62,000 bases of DNA from Gnetum montanum (lineage: Eukaryota > Streptophyta > Gnetopsida > Gnetales > Gnetaceae), in the NCBI GenBank assembly GCA_015680685.1, contig MNCI01038288.1, positions 8,854-70,853 on the forward strand. Direction: 5' to 3'. Made by a program: the position numbers and the translations under genes. Every line of letters begins with the position of its first letter. Position 1 is the stretch's first letter. The notes below the pieces were generated by a model that was not told the DNA's origin, did no database searches, and saw nothing but the letters and a program-made list of their open reading frames with translations. Shown here piece after piece: positions 21,533-34,230 of this stretch.

Positions 21533-22381
21533 TGATGAATCGTGGTTAACGAGGCCCCATATACTAGGCCCCGTATACTAAGCTTGTTGCATATACTAGA
21601 CCATGTATACATGGCCCCGTATACACAACATATATTCTAGCCTATAAATAAGCACGCACCTGCCGTGCTTAGGCATCTTTGGAATTAGTTGTAGCTAGAC
21701 TCTTGTAGTTTGTTCTCACAAGAGTTAGAATATTTTCCCAGTGCATGCCTACAGTGTGATGCCTGTAATTGTACATGAACCTTTATTCGTGTGTGATGTA
21801 CTTGGACACACACATGATCAGCAATAAAGATCGTGCTTACTTCATCATTGCAGCATTCACTTAGTTTAATTATTTAATTGTTATTGTTATTTATTCATTT
21901 CTTAGTTAATATTTCTTTACCATCATTTACTATTTTTTTTGTTAACTCCGGAATGAGTACGACTTAATCACGAGCATTTAAGTGTGACTACTTGGTAACC
22001 CAATAGCATACCTAGGATCTATGCTTGGTAATCCCAATAGTAGTCATGCATGAGGTCCAAGATGTGTATGGATGATTAAGGAATGGATTCTTATCACTCT
22101 TAGGCTAGCTTAGACTTCATTTCCTACTGCTTATTAGTTTAATCAAGATTATTTTCCATTGTCTCTAGGAGTAGCATTAGTTTAGGATCACATCATATGC
22201 CTCACTCTGGACTAAACCATATGTGACAAAGAAAATACTAGTCCATGTGTGAAGACAACAAACTACGATCGACGTGTAAGGATCTAGATACCACAACTAG
22301 CCTATCCATGGAGTTCAACTAGATCATGCATGAATGCTCGTATTCATATGGTTGAGTGTAGGGATACCTCGCCACTCATCA
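21533..22381 (+). repeat. Element II 3′ LTR
   Basis: Starts TGATGAATCGTGG, ends CCACTCATCA, giving inverted ends TGATGA/TCATCA. TATAAATA at 21643-21650. Confidence 0.85.
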
Positions 22382-22386
22382 ATGAT

Positions 22387-22689
22387 GTTATGAAAAAAAA
22401 CTTGCATCCAACTTTAAATTTTAGGCTAATATGAATCATGGGATCATTCATATTCATTCTTATAGAGACTTTATATTGGTCTCTATACCAAGATGATAGT
22501 TTAGATATCTCATCCTTTACTCACTAATCTACAAGTGCCAAAGGATGATTGTTTATGTGAGTAAACCAATCAAGCCTAATGACATACTCATATGATCCAC
22601 ATACATGTAAAAGAAATACTTACACCACATATGAAAATGGAACTATGTGCATAAGTGAAAAATTCCTCAATACATTATATAAGCAATGA
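22387..22689. other. Sequence between element II and the Copia relic
   Basis: AT-rich; no gene seen. It may be the 3′ untranslated or LTR part of the minus-strand Copia element, into which element II would then have inserted. Confidence 0.3.
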
Positions 22690-22705
22690 TTACTCATACA
22701 TGCAA

Positions 22706-24262
22706 TCAAATTCTATGTAGCCCCAAGGCTTCAACATGAGTCATAAATACATCTCTAGGAATGGGTTTAGTTAAAGAATCTACTATCATATGACTTGTAT
22801 AAATGTGTTGTAGGATCACTTCCTCCTTCATGATTATTTCTGAAATAAATTTATATTTTATATTAATGTGCTTTATCTTGTCATGGTACTTAGGATCCTT
22901 CAAATATGCAACTATTGTCATGCTATCATAATGGATTGTCATGAGTTCTAATGTATCTCTAATTATTCCAAGTGCTTGAAGGTAACTCCTCAACTAAATG
23001 ACTTCTTGTATTTTTGTTGAACATGAAACAAACTTTGCCTCCATGGTGGATAGGAGTACATAAGTTTTCTTCTTTTTACTCTAAGATATGATGCCATAGT
23101 TCAATAAGAAAGCATATCCTAATGTTGATTTGCATTCATCTAGGTCATTGCCCCAATCAGCATCACTACAATCCACAAATCACAAATTTGATCCTTGATA
23201 ATAAAGCATATAGTCCATAATCCTCTTTAAAATCCTATCAATTACTTTTCAATATGCAGATCTAGCATTTGACTGGGAACAACTAACCAACCCTACTACA
23301 AAGCATATGTTAAGTAAAGTGCATATAATTATATACATTAAGCTCCTAATTGCAGTAACATATAGCACACAAATCATTTTCTTCCTGTCTATGGGAATTT
23401 TTAGGTATTGATTAAGGGTCAAATTCTCACCTTTAGCAATGGATGTATCAATGGATTTACAATTATGCATTTTGAATTTCTCAAGAAGTTTCTATAGGTA
23501 GATATCTTGTGAAAGGCCAAGAAGTCTTCTTAAACTTTTACAACAAGCAAAAAATATTTTTCACCCATCTTCTTCATTTCAAAGTTTAAGGACAATCACA
23601 TTTTTATGGTGATCACCATCTCTTTATCATTATTGACTAGTAAAATATCATCGACATATAAGGAAATAATAATAAAAATTTTATTGAATCTCTTAACATA
23701 TGTCCAATGATCTTATTCAATTATTGTAAGCTCATTAGTACTGATGGTATGATGAAATCTAAATACCACTATCTGGATGAATATTTTAATTCATAAATGC
23801 ATCATTGGAGTTTTCAAACCTTGTGATCATAACCTTTCACTATGAATCTAGTTACATCATATAAATTTTTTCATCTAGTTCTCCATAGAGAAATGTAGTC
23901 TTAACACCTATTTGGTAAAGCTCGAAATTAAGATATGCAACTATAGCTAGAATGAGATGAAAAGAACCAAATCTTACTATTAGTGTGAAGGTTTCTTCAT
24001 AATCTATACCCTCCTATTGGGTATACTCCTTTGCTACAGGGAATGTCTTATGTTTTTTAATGAAACCATCTTCCTTGCACATAATCTTTAAGATATATTT
24101 ACTTCCAATGGTCTTATGCCCAAGCGAAAGGCCAACCAAGTCCCACACATGATTGGTCTTCAAAGAATCAATCTCTTTCATCATAGCATATAACCATTTC
24201 TTACTAGCAAGTGATGATAGAGCATCATAATCTTTATGTAGCTCATCATCATGCATGTCCAT
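22706..24262 (-). pseudogene. Copia reverse transcriptase and RNase H relic
   Basis: Reverse transcriptase start (24014-24262): KKWLYAMMKEIDSLKTNHVW, LGHKTIGSKYILKIMCKEDG and a KEYTQ end. Middle (23249-23470): TSIAKGENLTLNQ, RSLMYIIICTLLNICFVVGLVS. RNase H end (22706-22993): YHDKIKHINIKYKFISEII, IYTSHMIVDSLTKPIPRDVF and a HVEALGL end. Stops and frame changes separate these open pieces, so no enzyme can be made. Confidence 0.8.
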
Positions 24263-25315
24263 GACAAGTACTTTTTTTTTTTGAATTTCAAAATAATGAC
24301 AAGAAATGCTTATGTGAGTGCTCTTGCATAGCTAGTATTCTTGGGAGGTTTCATTTTGTGAGTGTGATTTAGTAATGAATAAGTCATTCCCACTATCCCT
24401 AGGAAATTAAGGAATCTCTTTCTTAGTTTTTCTTAGCTTGATAATAGCAACAAAATTAGGATCCTCTAATTCATAAATAATAAAATCTTTATCCATTTCT
24501 CTCTCTAAAGAAAATCCTCCTCCTGAAACTCAACATCCCTTAATTCTATCTTAGTTACACTTCCATCTTGTAGTTCTCCAATGAACCCATATCCCTTAGA
24601 GTAGGGTATCTTATAAATAAACTTTTTTCCTTTTGGACCTAGCTTCCTAAATCTATGAGAATTATTAGGTAGATGGGCTTCAAATCATAAATATAATAAA
24701 TTATCTAGACTTGGCTTTCTACCAATCCATAATTCATATGGATTAGAAGATATTAATTTACTTGGAACAAGATTAAAGATGTAGGTTGCAATCAATAGTG
24801 CATATCCCAAAAAACTAATGAAAAGCTTTCCCTATATCATCATCGATCTTATCATATTTAGTAAGGTATGAATTCGCCTCTCAAAATCATCATTCTATTG
24901 AGACATTTCATGAATCATTGAATATCTAATGATTTCTTTCTCATCACACAATCCTTTAAACTATTCTAGTAGATATTCATGTCCACGATTGTTCCTCAAG
25001 ATTTTAATTGTTTTATATATATTCATGTACTTTCTAGGGCATTCTATTACCTCAAATATATGAGAAATCAAAAAGATATGATCTTAACATGTGTAATAAT
25101 CTATAAATATGATGAAGTAGGAGGTGCCATGAATTACCTTAACATTCATTAATCCATAGATGTTAGAATGGATTAACTATAATGGAACATTAGCCATCAT
25201 GACTTTACCAAATGATTTTCTAGTTTATTTTCTTGTTACAAAATGCTCATAATTTGGTAGAGTGAATTTAGTGAGTGGTCCTAATAAGCCAAATCTAGCT
25301 AACCTTATCACTTTA

Positions 25316-25880
25316 TTATTTAATATCACCTAACCTAGTATGCCATAAAATGAAATTATCATCAACATTATCAACAAAAGTAAAGAATGAAAAAGAACCA
25401 TCTTCTTTATCAAGATATTTAATATCCAACTTAAGGAAACCATCATCAACAAAACCATATTCATAATAAATTAATTCTAGATGAATCATAACAAAATGAT
25501 CTTTAAACATAAAACTAAAACCTAGTTTTAATGAAGCAGTAGTAAAAAGAAAATTCCGTCAAATTTCTAATGCACAAAAAAAATCATGGAAATATAGAAT
25601 GTGATCCCATCATAGTTTATATGTACATCTATGCTAGCGGTATTTTCCATGTCTATCTTTATGCTTCCTACTAAAATTCAACAATACTCAACAAAGTTGA
25701 CCTAATCTCTTGCTACATGGTCTACTGCTCTTGGGTTTATAATCCACATGGAAAAAGCTTTGACAACATAAATACCAAATGATACAAAATAATCATTGCA
25801 AAAAAATAGGAAAAGAAAATACTTTATTAGGCTCAATTCATTCACAAGAAAAGTATCCTTGACTACCATAGTTAAAATAA
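25316..25880 (-). pseudogene. Copia zinc knuckle, protease and pre-integrase relic
   Basis: The knuckle CxxC has become F-N-Y, and the protease DSGA has become NPRA (W-I-I-N-P-R-A), so both key sites are lost. The stretch 25316-25510 stays open and carries LWHTRLG, the hallmark before the integrase. Confidence 0.65.
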
Positions 25881-26040
25881 GTCATCTTCGATTTGCCTTT
25901 CTTGCCTTCTTTTTTTCCTTCTCTTTTTCTTAGCCTCCTTAGTCTTCTTTATGGGAGGCTCTTCTTGAGAGGATTTTTGGATAGCATAATTATATGATGC
26001 ATTTGTATAATTAATGCTTAAGTGATACTTGACCTCTTGA

Positions 26041-26774
26041 TCTCTTATTTAATGTTTATTATGGCTAAGGTATTATTTGTTAGCTATGTGATACCTTTTA
26101 GATGCTTATTCTTTAATAAGATTTTATCTTGTGACTTCCTATTTGATATCTTGAAATTAAGCTTTATATGTTGCTCATGCTTGTCTTCGCATTATCATAC
26201 TATTTTTTGGAAAATTATAATTAGAAAGGTTTCATTCTTTTGCCTATTAGTTGATTTTGATTATTAAAATTAGAACTTTTTGTATTTGTTTGTTTTTTTT
26301 TCAAGGGAGGGAGGGTAGGGAAGGGGAACGAGGAGAGAAAGAGGTGTTAGACAACCAAAAAATTCAAAGTATAGTAGATCATTTAAGAGAGAGCCTAAAG
26401 AAAAATCCCAATAATTTTGCGAGTGCCTTTCTATATTTTCATCCTTACAACTAATCTTAAAAAATATTCCCTCTAAGGTACAAATAGAATTTAGGCTTGC
26501 CCTTATTAAAAGCATCCTCACAAGTTTTCACTTCTTACTAAAGGGTTTCTTGTAAAGAGCAGGAGAAAACTCTCTCTAAAGAAAAAAAGAATACATCAAT
26601 CAAAGATAAATAACAAATAGCAACAAAAGTTGAAAGCTTCTTATCATTGAGCCTCCAAAACAAAAAGAAATTAATACTGTAGAAAATAAATTAATTGTTC
26701 AACTTTTACTAGAAGCATATTTATTTAAAGTTGTAGCTGAAAAGTGACATCTTTGAGAATATGATTTTTGACAC
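26041..26774. other. Unassigned interval with a G-quadruplex-type run
   Basis: No gene seen. 26305-26326 reads ggg-a-ggg-a-ggg-ta-ggg-aa-gggg, five closely spaced G-tracts on the plus strand. Confidence 0.4.
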
Positions 26775-27300
26775 CTAAAGAAAGGTCATAGTTATGCTCT
26801 TACTACTAGAAAATAACTGCATGCCAAAGCTTCCAAATAGAGTAGAGAATAAGTGGTTAAAGATCATCCAAAATGCAAAGAAATGAAGTAGATAAAGTAG
26901 CATAATCACTAAGAATGACTTCATTGATGCTTGGTTGAAAGTTGTTACAATAGGATACTCAAGAACAACATGAGAAAATGAGTCTTCACTTCTATAAAGG
27001 GGAAATTGAAGAGAAATATTTTCCATATGTTTGAGATGAGTGCTGATAGAATAAGACACCATAAAAGATACAAATTTTTGGAAAATCTAGGAGCTCTCTA
27101 AATATCTTTTTTTTTTATCCAAAAGTGCAATGATAATTGCATTTTCCAAGCCTTATTGAATTTTTTATGAATAAAATCATTCTTTGTAATAATCTTTTAG
27201 GCGACTTATGAATTAGAAGGAAAAACATATCTACAATCCTTTAAAAAAATATTTGGAAAATTCTTATGCAAATTGTTGTCAACTTTAAATAAATTATCAA
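26775..27300 (-). pseudogene. Possible LINE 3′ fragment (zinc-binding RT tail)
   Basis: The minus-strand piece 26775-27062 contains PLYRSEDSFSHVVLEYP followed by TTFNQ, which resembles the zinc-binding domain at the end of plant LINE reverse transcriptases (CPLC-x-E-x-HLFLECPF-x-W). Both Cys positions are changed. Upstream (27100-27300) fragments fit the preceding region weakly. Unrelated low-complexity sequence cannot be excluded. Confidence 0.35.
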
Positions 27301-27711
27301 GATTAGAAATTAAGTCTTCAAAATTATTTTTTATCTTTTGGCCGAGAGGCCATTACCAGTTATATTTTGGTAACGCCAACTTTGTCCATAACACTAACTA
27401 ACGCTAGCGTGTTATCAAAGGTACGTCCAATGCAAAACAAAAATACATTTATAAAGGTTGTGCAATATGTTTAGAAAGGTTGCAACCTGGTTCCAAAGGT
27501 TATTTCCCATTGAAAACCATAAATATGCTTCATTAGATGAACAGTTTGCATTGGATTTGGGAGCAGAATCTGAAATCCCATATTGAAAATCTGGCACAGT
27601 TTCTGAAGACAGCATTCACGGATGGCCAAAACAATAATGAAGGCTCTGCTGCAACATCTTCCTCTTCTGCATGGATTTCCCCTACAACTAACATTGATTC
27701 TGTAGAATACC
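27301..27711. other. Interval before the methyltransferase fragment
   Basis: Less AT-rich than its surroundings. It may include more of the methyltransferase N-terminus (27480-27711), but frames are broken and nothing is certain. Confidence 0.3.
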
Positions 27712-28060
27712 GGTGATGGGTTGAGGGCAAAAAGTTACGATGAAGTTAGTGCTCAGATGCTGATGCTTAACGGTTTTGATCCTCTGCCTCAAAGAAGATG
27801 CTTCCCTAGAATCCTGAAAAATTACAGGAAGCCAGATCCATATCTGTGGAGCCTCTAGAACATTCCTCTAGATTCTAGCATTCTCTGGAGTGCCTATTCC
27901 TGCAAGAACTACATGTGTTTGGTGAACAGAAAGTACCAGAAAGCATTTGATGACTGTAAGTACTATTTTGATTTGTAGGGTAAGGAAAGCAAAAGATGGA
28001 CACATTCTCTATCCGCTATGGATCTCTCCATTGATGAAGAGCATACATTAATTGATGGAA
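27712..28060 (+). pseudogene. Plant AdoMet methyltransferase-like fragment (At1g29790/At3g27230 type)
   Basis: One frame shows GDGLRAKSYDEVSAQMLMLN, then GFDPLPQRRCFPR, NYRKPDPY, SILWSAYSCKNYMCLVNRK, FDDCKYYFDL, GKESKRW and a MDLSIDE end. This is the Cys-rich N-terminal half of plant methyltransferase-superfamily proteins of unknown substrate, with their pattern PLPRRRC, W-x-AY-x-CK and DCKDCFDL. Stops interrupt it after SL (TAG near 27856) and after FDL (TAG near 27976). The AdoMet-binding domain that should follow is absent. It appears intronless. A fragment, not a gene. Confidence 0.6.
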
Positions 28061-28814
28061 TTTTTTTTAGAAAACCCATCCTTAGGAAACATAAGGTACA
28101 GAACTCTTGTTCTTCATCCAGAAGGCATGAAAATTTGGGTTTTTTAATCTTGTTCTTCGTCCAGAAGTCATGAAATTTTTTACTCAAAAAACTTTTTACT
28201 TGTAAACAAATAAGATTCTCTTGGCCAATTTATAGATATATATTATAAATATATAACTAAGCTAGTTCTATTCCAACCATATAGGCTAGAAGCTTCATTT
28301 GAAGTAATCCATGTATCATGTATATCCAGATAAGAAATTGTAGTGATACCAAATCTACTCCAAGTGCTACACAATCTAGTTTCATTAGTAGCCTAAGCTC
28401 CTTCATTAAAAAGAATTCATCATGGTCTAATTTGCTTAAGCATATCTTCTAAAAATATAATATAATTGTAATTCTAATATTTACTAATTTTTCACCATGT
28501 CTTTAAAATTTATTTATGAATTGGAGAACCAAGAATAAAAATGGTCTAAGAAAAAATATTTTTTTATCTCATTAGAATATTGTGCCAACAAGTCAAAAGG
28601 CTATACCAATGATCTGGTTCACAAAGCCCAAAATTCTTCATATGTTAAAATTCCAATTCAGTAGCATCAAAGAAGGACCAAGTTGAAAAACTAGCAGGCG
28701 CTAAGGCTATTGCAGGAACTACACCAATGAAAAACATTCTAGCCATTAGAACAAAATAAGTGTGACCCAATAGGTCAATGTTAACTATAGAATAAACTAG
28801 GAAAAAGTGCTCCA
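28061..28814. other. Unassigned AT-rich interval
   Basis: No gene seen. A ~42-bp imperfect direct repeat (ttcttcatccagaaggcatg / ttcttcgtccagaagtcatg) lies at about 28110-28175. Confidence 0.4.
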
Positions 28815-29700
28815 TTGGCATACCTAGACCATAGATCCTCAATGAGACATGTACAACAACTAGTAGAAATAATTAGTTGGGGAAGAAGGGAAGTCTCAAG
28901 CATGTACAAAGGAAGAGATAATTCCAATAGACATATAGAATCAATAGGACCACAAGCAGTTAAGTCTCTTCACAAGTTTGAAAAGATGCGACTGGATACA
29001 GAAAATATCAAGAAATGCTACATCCTTTCAAGTAATGTTAGAAACCAAAGAAGAAATCATAGTGGTGGTGATGTAACATCAGGATGCAGTAGGAGCAGCA
29101 AAGGGTATAACACATCATATCAAAGAATCCTTTAATGTTCTTGTTGTGCCACCAATTGATATTACTAGAACTAAAGATGTGGAAACCATAGCCAAAATAT
29201 CAATGATCCTTGTAGAGCATGAAGATTTATTGCCAAGACTACTGCAAATAGAAAAAATCATGTAGAACCTTTCTGATATCTCCAGTGATATCATTACAAC
29301 TTAATCTGAGTTGATCCTAACAAAATAAAAACTAGTCATGATAGAAACTAGGATGAAACATGTTGAAAGTGAAGTGTAGAGGTTATAGGAAGAATTGGTT
29401 GCACTAAGAGTAGAGAAACATGACCTTGCATGACACATTGCACCTGACTAATTAGACAAGTTTAAAAATGAACAGATTAATCAATTGATTACCAAATACA
29501 CATAAATGGATATGGAAAGGAAGAAGGTAATATAGGATGCTTTAGTAGCTAATTCCCAAACATATGCCCATGCTAAATCCATTACTAAATTAGAAGAAGA
29601 AAACAAGAAGATTTTTGCCAAAAACATGAGGTTGATAGACATAAAAAAGAAGTAGAACATGCTAGAAAAAACATTCATTAATTAAGAGAATAATTTTTCA
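28815..29700 (+). pseudogene. Unidentified coiled-coil reading frame upstream of an integrase
   Basis: 28815-29135 is open (106 codons; polar, with HVQQLVEIISWGRREV). The next frame continues with heptad-like Glu/Lys/Leu stretches (RMKHVESEV, EELVALRVEKHDL, KSITKLEEENKKIFAKNMRL) with stops. I do not recognise the family. It lies where reverse transcriptase and RNase H should precede the integrase. It may be the tail of a gag-like or extra ORF joined by deletion. Confidence 0.4.
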
Positions 29701-29849
29701 AAGTCAACCTTGAGATTAGACAATTGACCCATGAAAATAGAATCCTATCAATGAAAGAAGTTCACTTTATGTGATAGAAATTAGTAATTGAGATCAATAT
29801 GTAGAAAAATGAACATCTTTACAAGCAATGCCTAGATGGCCTAATAAGA

Positions 29850-30870
29850 TGGTGTGGTCATAATGAATGTCAAGGTGATATCTTGGCTCACATGCAGCAT
29901 GGTATCTATGGTGGATACTATGTTGGGAAAAGAACTATAACAAAGTCATCACTTGCAAGATGTTTTGGGATTATCATGTTTCAAGATGTTCAACAATTCA
30001 TGTGTTGCTATGACAAGTACAAGTGTAGGGGAGGTATGTTCTCATGTATGGAGGGATAAAAGTAGTGGATCTAACTACTAGAACCCTTTGATGTGAAAAG
30101 GATTAACTTCATTGGTCACATCTCTTCTAGCTCCAATGGTAAGGCATACATTATTGTATGTATATATTATTGCATGAAGTGGATAGAAGTTGATGTTGTT
30201 AAGGTCTGTTCATCTACCACTATAGCAAAAATTCCTTAAAATAATGTGCTCCATAGGTTTGGTATCCATTAAATCTTGATTTTCAATAACAGTACATATT
30301 TTACATATAAGGTTTTAATAATTTATTGAAATCTTGTGGGTTTCATCATAAGTTAACTTTCCTTTATCATCAATAGGCTAATGACTAGGTAGAAGTTACT
30401 AATTATGAAATATTTAGTATACTTATGGAAATAGTTAGTAGGTATAGAAGATATTGGACCAACAAGCTTAATGATGCTCTTTGGGCCTATTAAATGGCAT
30501 GGAAGAATGCTATGGATTACAAACCATTAGATTTGGTCTATGGATAGGTTTCACAGCTACCTATTAACTTTGAAATGAAAACCTTGGATAATGTTTTGGA
30601 TTTGATATGATACTACATTTTTCTCAAAAGGAGAGGCTAATTAACCTCAACCTTCTTAATGAAAACTATAGAATTACCTTGATGCATAGTGAATTAGAAC
30701 TTTCTAATACTAATTCTTACCATGATGTTTGTGTAAGAGAGTTTGATTTCAAAGCTAGTGATATGGTTCTTTATTTTAATCTACTACACTTGGTCCATAT
30801 GGATAAGTTTCAATTTCAATGGGAAGGGCCATATAGCATCCACACTAGTTATTAGTCTATCACAATGCAT
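29850..30870 (+). pseudogene. Element IV: Ty3 integrase relic
   Basis: Zinc-binding domain: AHMQHGIYGGYYVGKRTITK with a CCYDKYKC end (29885-30030). Core: SSSNGKAYIIVCIYYCMKWI (30120-30190), FNNSTYFT at the second catalytic position, WTNKLNDAL-like and YGQ-like segments. C-terminal part (30607-30855): SQKERLINLNLLNENYR, FDFKASDMVLYFN, FQWEGPYSI. Many stops; the first two catalytic Asp positions appear changed (Y and N). LTRs were not found. Confidence 0.7.
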
Positions 30871-33800
30871 ATCTACCATCCTAATGATCTATATAGAATC
30901 CTTTTTGTTAATGGGCAATACCCAAATCACTGCAAAGAATATATTTTTTCTTTGAGAGCACATAATGTTCAATTTTGGGTTTTGTACTCAAAGGTCTATC
31001 AAGGGATAAACATGGAGTAGTTCCAGAGGAGAATCCTCCATGCCATGCTGAATTTTTCTTTATTTTACTTATCTACCTTAATAAAGTTAGTGTGTTTAGT
31101 TAATACTTGATATTTTTTAGCTTAATGATCAATCATGCAGAATATTTTTTTTCTTAAGTACATTTGTATATATATGAGAAAAAAAATTAATGTTCTTTAT
31201 GAATGCTCAACCAATAAGCCAATGGTGGATGGATGAGTTACAGATATGATGATGATGTAGGAGTACCAACTAGGTCCAAAGTTAAGCCTTGATTAATGGA
31301 ATGACCATACAACAAAGTCCATTCACCTACTTTTTTCTATCCATCATCGATGAACTAAAATTAGATTTAGTGAGGAGCATGGATTCACACTACAAGCTAG
31401 TAAAGTTAATGCCATTGGAACTATGGGTATGTGGTGGATCCATGCTTGAGGGGGTGAGCTCCAAAATCCCAGAAGAATGCTTGGTTACTAATAACAAAAG
31501 GATGTTCCATCAAGGGTCTTTATGACCACTAAATGGATGTTATCGATGTAATAATATCAAGATATACATGTTACCTTGCTTGGCCAACTTGGTCAAAAGG
31601 AATTCATGATCTTACAAACCTATACATGTCATGTGGTTAGGGATGAATTCTCATGTCATGTAAGTTAAAGACTCTAGGTAGTGAGCTAGTATTTCAATTA
31701 TTTTTGTACCCTCATGCATCATCAAAAATCTCTCATAAAAAGAAAAGAAAAAAGAAAAAAAGGAGGAAACAAATAGAAAAGAGAAAAAGATGAAAGAAAT
31801 ATATATATATAATAGAATGTCAATAATAAAAATAAGAGATGATGGGAATAGTAATGTAATCCCAAGGTTATTGGTCCACATAAATTAGTAGTTTTACCAT
31901 CTTGAACCAACCATGTGATTTCTTCATTTAAACCAAAGCAAGTGATTATACCAATACCCATGTAAGCCTTTTTCATGTTCAATGTATTCCCTATATAACT
32001 TGGACCCCAATTTAATTGTATAAGAAAATATCCTATTCCATCCATACTCATGGCCATGGAGGTCCAGAAGTCTCTTCCTTAGTGAACTTTGGTAATGTTA
32101 ATTATTGCTTTCACCTAATTCTGAAATTCATTCATTTTCATGGATTAAAATTTGTTGGAATTGGGATCAATTATCATGGTAAGGGGGATTAACAAGAGGG
32201 TTTTGGTAGGGGAAAGTTTGGGAAGCCTACCATGCATATGTGCATGGATGGAGGAAAACCAAACTAGGATCTTAACTTTTGGGTCTTTTGTGATATGTCA
32301 CATTGGTTTGATTTTCTCAATGGTTAGACCATGAAATAAATAAGGCTAGATGGAATTGGTGGAGGTAGGTATAACCTTACATTTAAAAAAGGGACTTGGG
32401 AGTCTATCCCTACCGAGTGGATGAAACAATGAAGGGATGCAGTAGTCTATCTCTTGCAACATATAAGACATGTTCATGTGCTCCATGAGCTAATTAAATG
32501 ATTGGTTGGGAATTTAGTAATATTTCACTCTTTTCATCCTTTTTATTCATTTGCATTCTTCATTACTTTCATTTCAATTCTTGTCCATTGTTATGTATGG
32601 TAGGAAATCAATTAGGAAATGTAGAGGATAAGATTGGTCATCCAAGGTGATAAACTCATATTTAATGCTAATGTTTCACTAGTTTGGAATTCAAAGGCGT
32701 TCCATTAACAAATTTCACAAGGGAAGGAAAAAATGGAGTTTTCTTTGAGGAGGATCCACTTGTGAATCCTTGATGGTATGCTATGGTGAGCAAGTAGACT
32801 CAAGCTTAACTTTCATGATGGTGGTGGTTGCATGACATAAGGTACTTGGTTGGTCTTATAATTTAACTAGGACTATCTTCTTCTACTTTTATTTTCTACC
32901 TATATTTTTAATTATCTTAGTTTTCTTTAGTGGGAGTGTCGTAAGTTTTAGATTCTTCTTTGTTTTTTAGTTTATTTTTTTCCATGTTTACATCTGTAAT
33001 TGTTATGTTGGTATTTTTCAATGCATGCTGTGAGTGAATGTTTCCAAAGCTAGTGTCTCATAACTTATTCATGAGGGACAAACACTGATGGATACATGTT
33101 TTTTGATCCTACCTTATTCTTCATACCTATGTGCATATTTGACATTGGGTTGTGAAGTTGTTTTTCATGTTTTCTTTTGGGATTATACTTACCATTGTTG
33201 TTGTACATGATTTTTTTAATGGTGGTTTAATGCTTAAGGGTTTCATATAATTTTTAGCATTCTTGCATCCTACCATGCTTTGGCAAGTGCACCCTTGAGC
33301 CATGAAGATAACATCATTTAGTTCCACTTGGAGAACACTTGCTTGATCCATAAACTGAAATCCTCCCTCATAAAGAGAATTTGAAGGTGAAGGTGTTGTC
33401 TCCTATAACTATAACCACAGGACATGCACAATACTTGGTAGTTGGATACAAAATAAAAATAATATACTAAAGATCATTCATTATACCTAAGGCATATTTA
33501 GTTCCTCAGGAATGTCAGAGAACTCTTCTTGCTATTCATCATTCCCTAGCCTCTCTCTCTCTCTTCTCATAGTGTTTATTTATAATATATCCTATGTTAA
33601 AATATTTTTATTGTTATATTCCTCCACATTGATCTTGTCATGTGTCTAGTCATAGTTATTGTAACTTGATTATTAAAGTTATGGAACTAGCTTTATCTAG
33701 TCATTAGAAGATGATGAAGCATCTTGTGGTAATTTGTATATAAATAATAAGAATTAGATCTAGAAAGTGTTTTAAACATATTGTATTTATAGTCTAGTGT

Positions 33801-34225
33801 GTTTGGTAGAGCTCTTTCTCCCTTGCATAAGATGATTTATGTCCTTGTTTGTATGTTCTTTGGGTTATTGCTCTTATAAGTGTGTCTAGACTCTATTAGA
33901 GTGTTGCCATGCTTACATATCTTAGAATTGTTTGGTTGATGTTGTGTTTAATGTTTCTATGGTACATAAAGCTTAGGATATTTTCTCATTTTTACTATTT
34001 ATGCCTTTAACATTAAAACATGAAAAAGATCATAAAACATCAAAACAACAAAAATATTTATTTAATTATCCTTTTCATAAGTTATGACAACTCAACCTTA
34101 CTCAAGAAGGTCACAACTACATGACATGGTACTAGGCCATTGATATTATGAGTAAAAGCCATTTTATTGCATTTTATATATGGTGTTATACCTATTGCTT
34201 AAGGGATTATGACATGTATGAGTTT
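30871..34225. other. Long interval without recognisable genes
   Basis: AT-rich. The first ~150 bp probably continue element IV. Short open stretches (31289-31525, 31722-32057 minus, 33127-33351 minus) resemble nothing I know. No LTR boundary was identified. It ends with gtgtg, the target duplication of element III. Confidence 0.4.
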
Positions 34226-34230
34226 GTGTG

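Larger units (their letters stand above)
16573..22381 (+). mobile_element. Element II: gag-only Athila-like LTR retrotransposon
   Basis: 5809-bp element with 865-bp and 849-bp LTRs and an exact 5-bp target duplication, atgat, at 16568-16572 and 22382-22386. The order is LTR, tRNA-Asp-type primer site, gag, ~2.4 kb non-coding, polypurine tract, LTR. No protease, reverse transcriptase or integrase is recognisable. This matches the class of non-autonomous elements described as TR-GAG. Differences between its LTRs are mostly C/T and G/A, as expected for methylated repeats. It probably used polymerase from relatives such as element V. Confidence 0.85.
22690..26040 (-). mobile_element. Ty1/Copia retrotransposon relic (minus strand)
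   Basis: Read leftward from about 26040, the Copia order is complete but decayed: Lys-rich gag tail and a zinc-knuckle remnant (FNYGSQGYFSCE, about 25840-25880); protease (WIINPRAVDHVARD, about 25700-25760); GAG-pre-integrase with ILWHTRLGDI (25316-25350); integrase core and C-terminal part (about 24450-25250); reverse transcriptase; and RNase H. No LTR pair was found. Confidence 0.8.

Noticed and set aside
31651-32057. Overlapping minus-strand frames of 76 and 111 codons
   Set aside because: Composition is low-complexity and hydrophobic, driven by A/T runs; no family resemblance.
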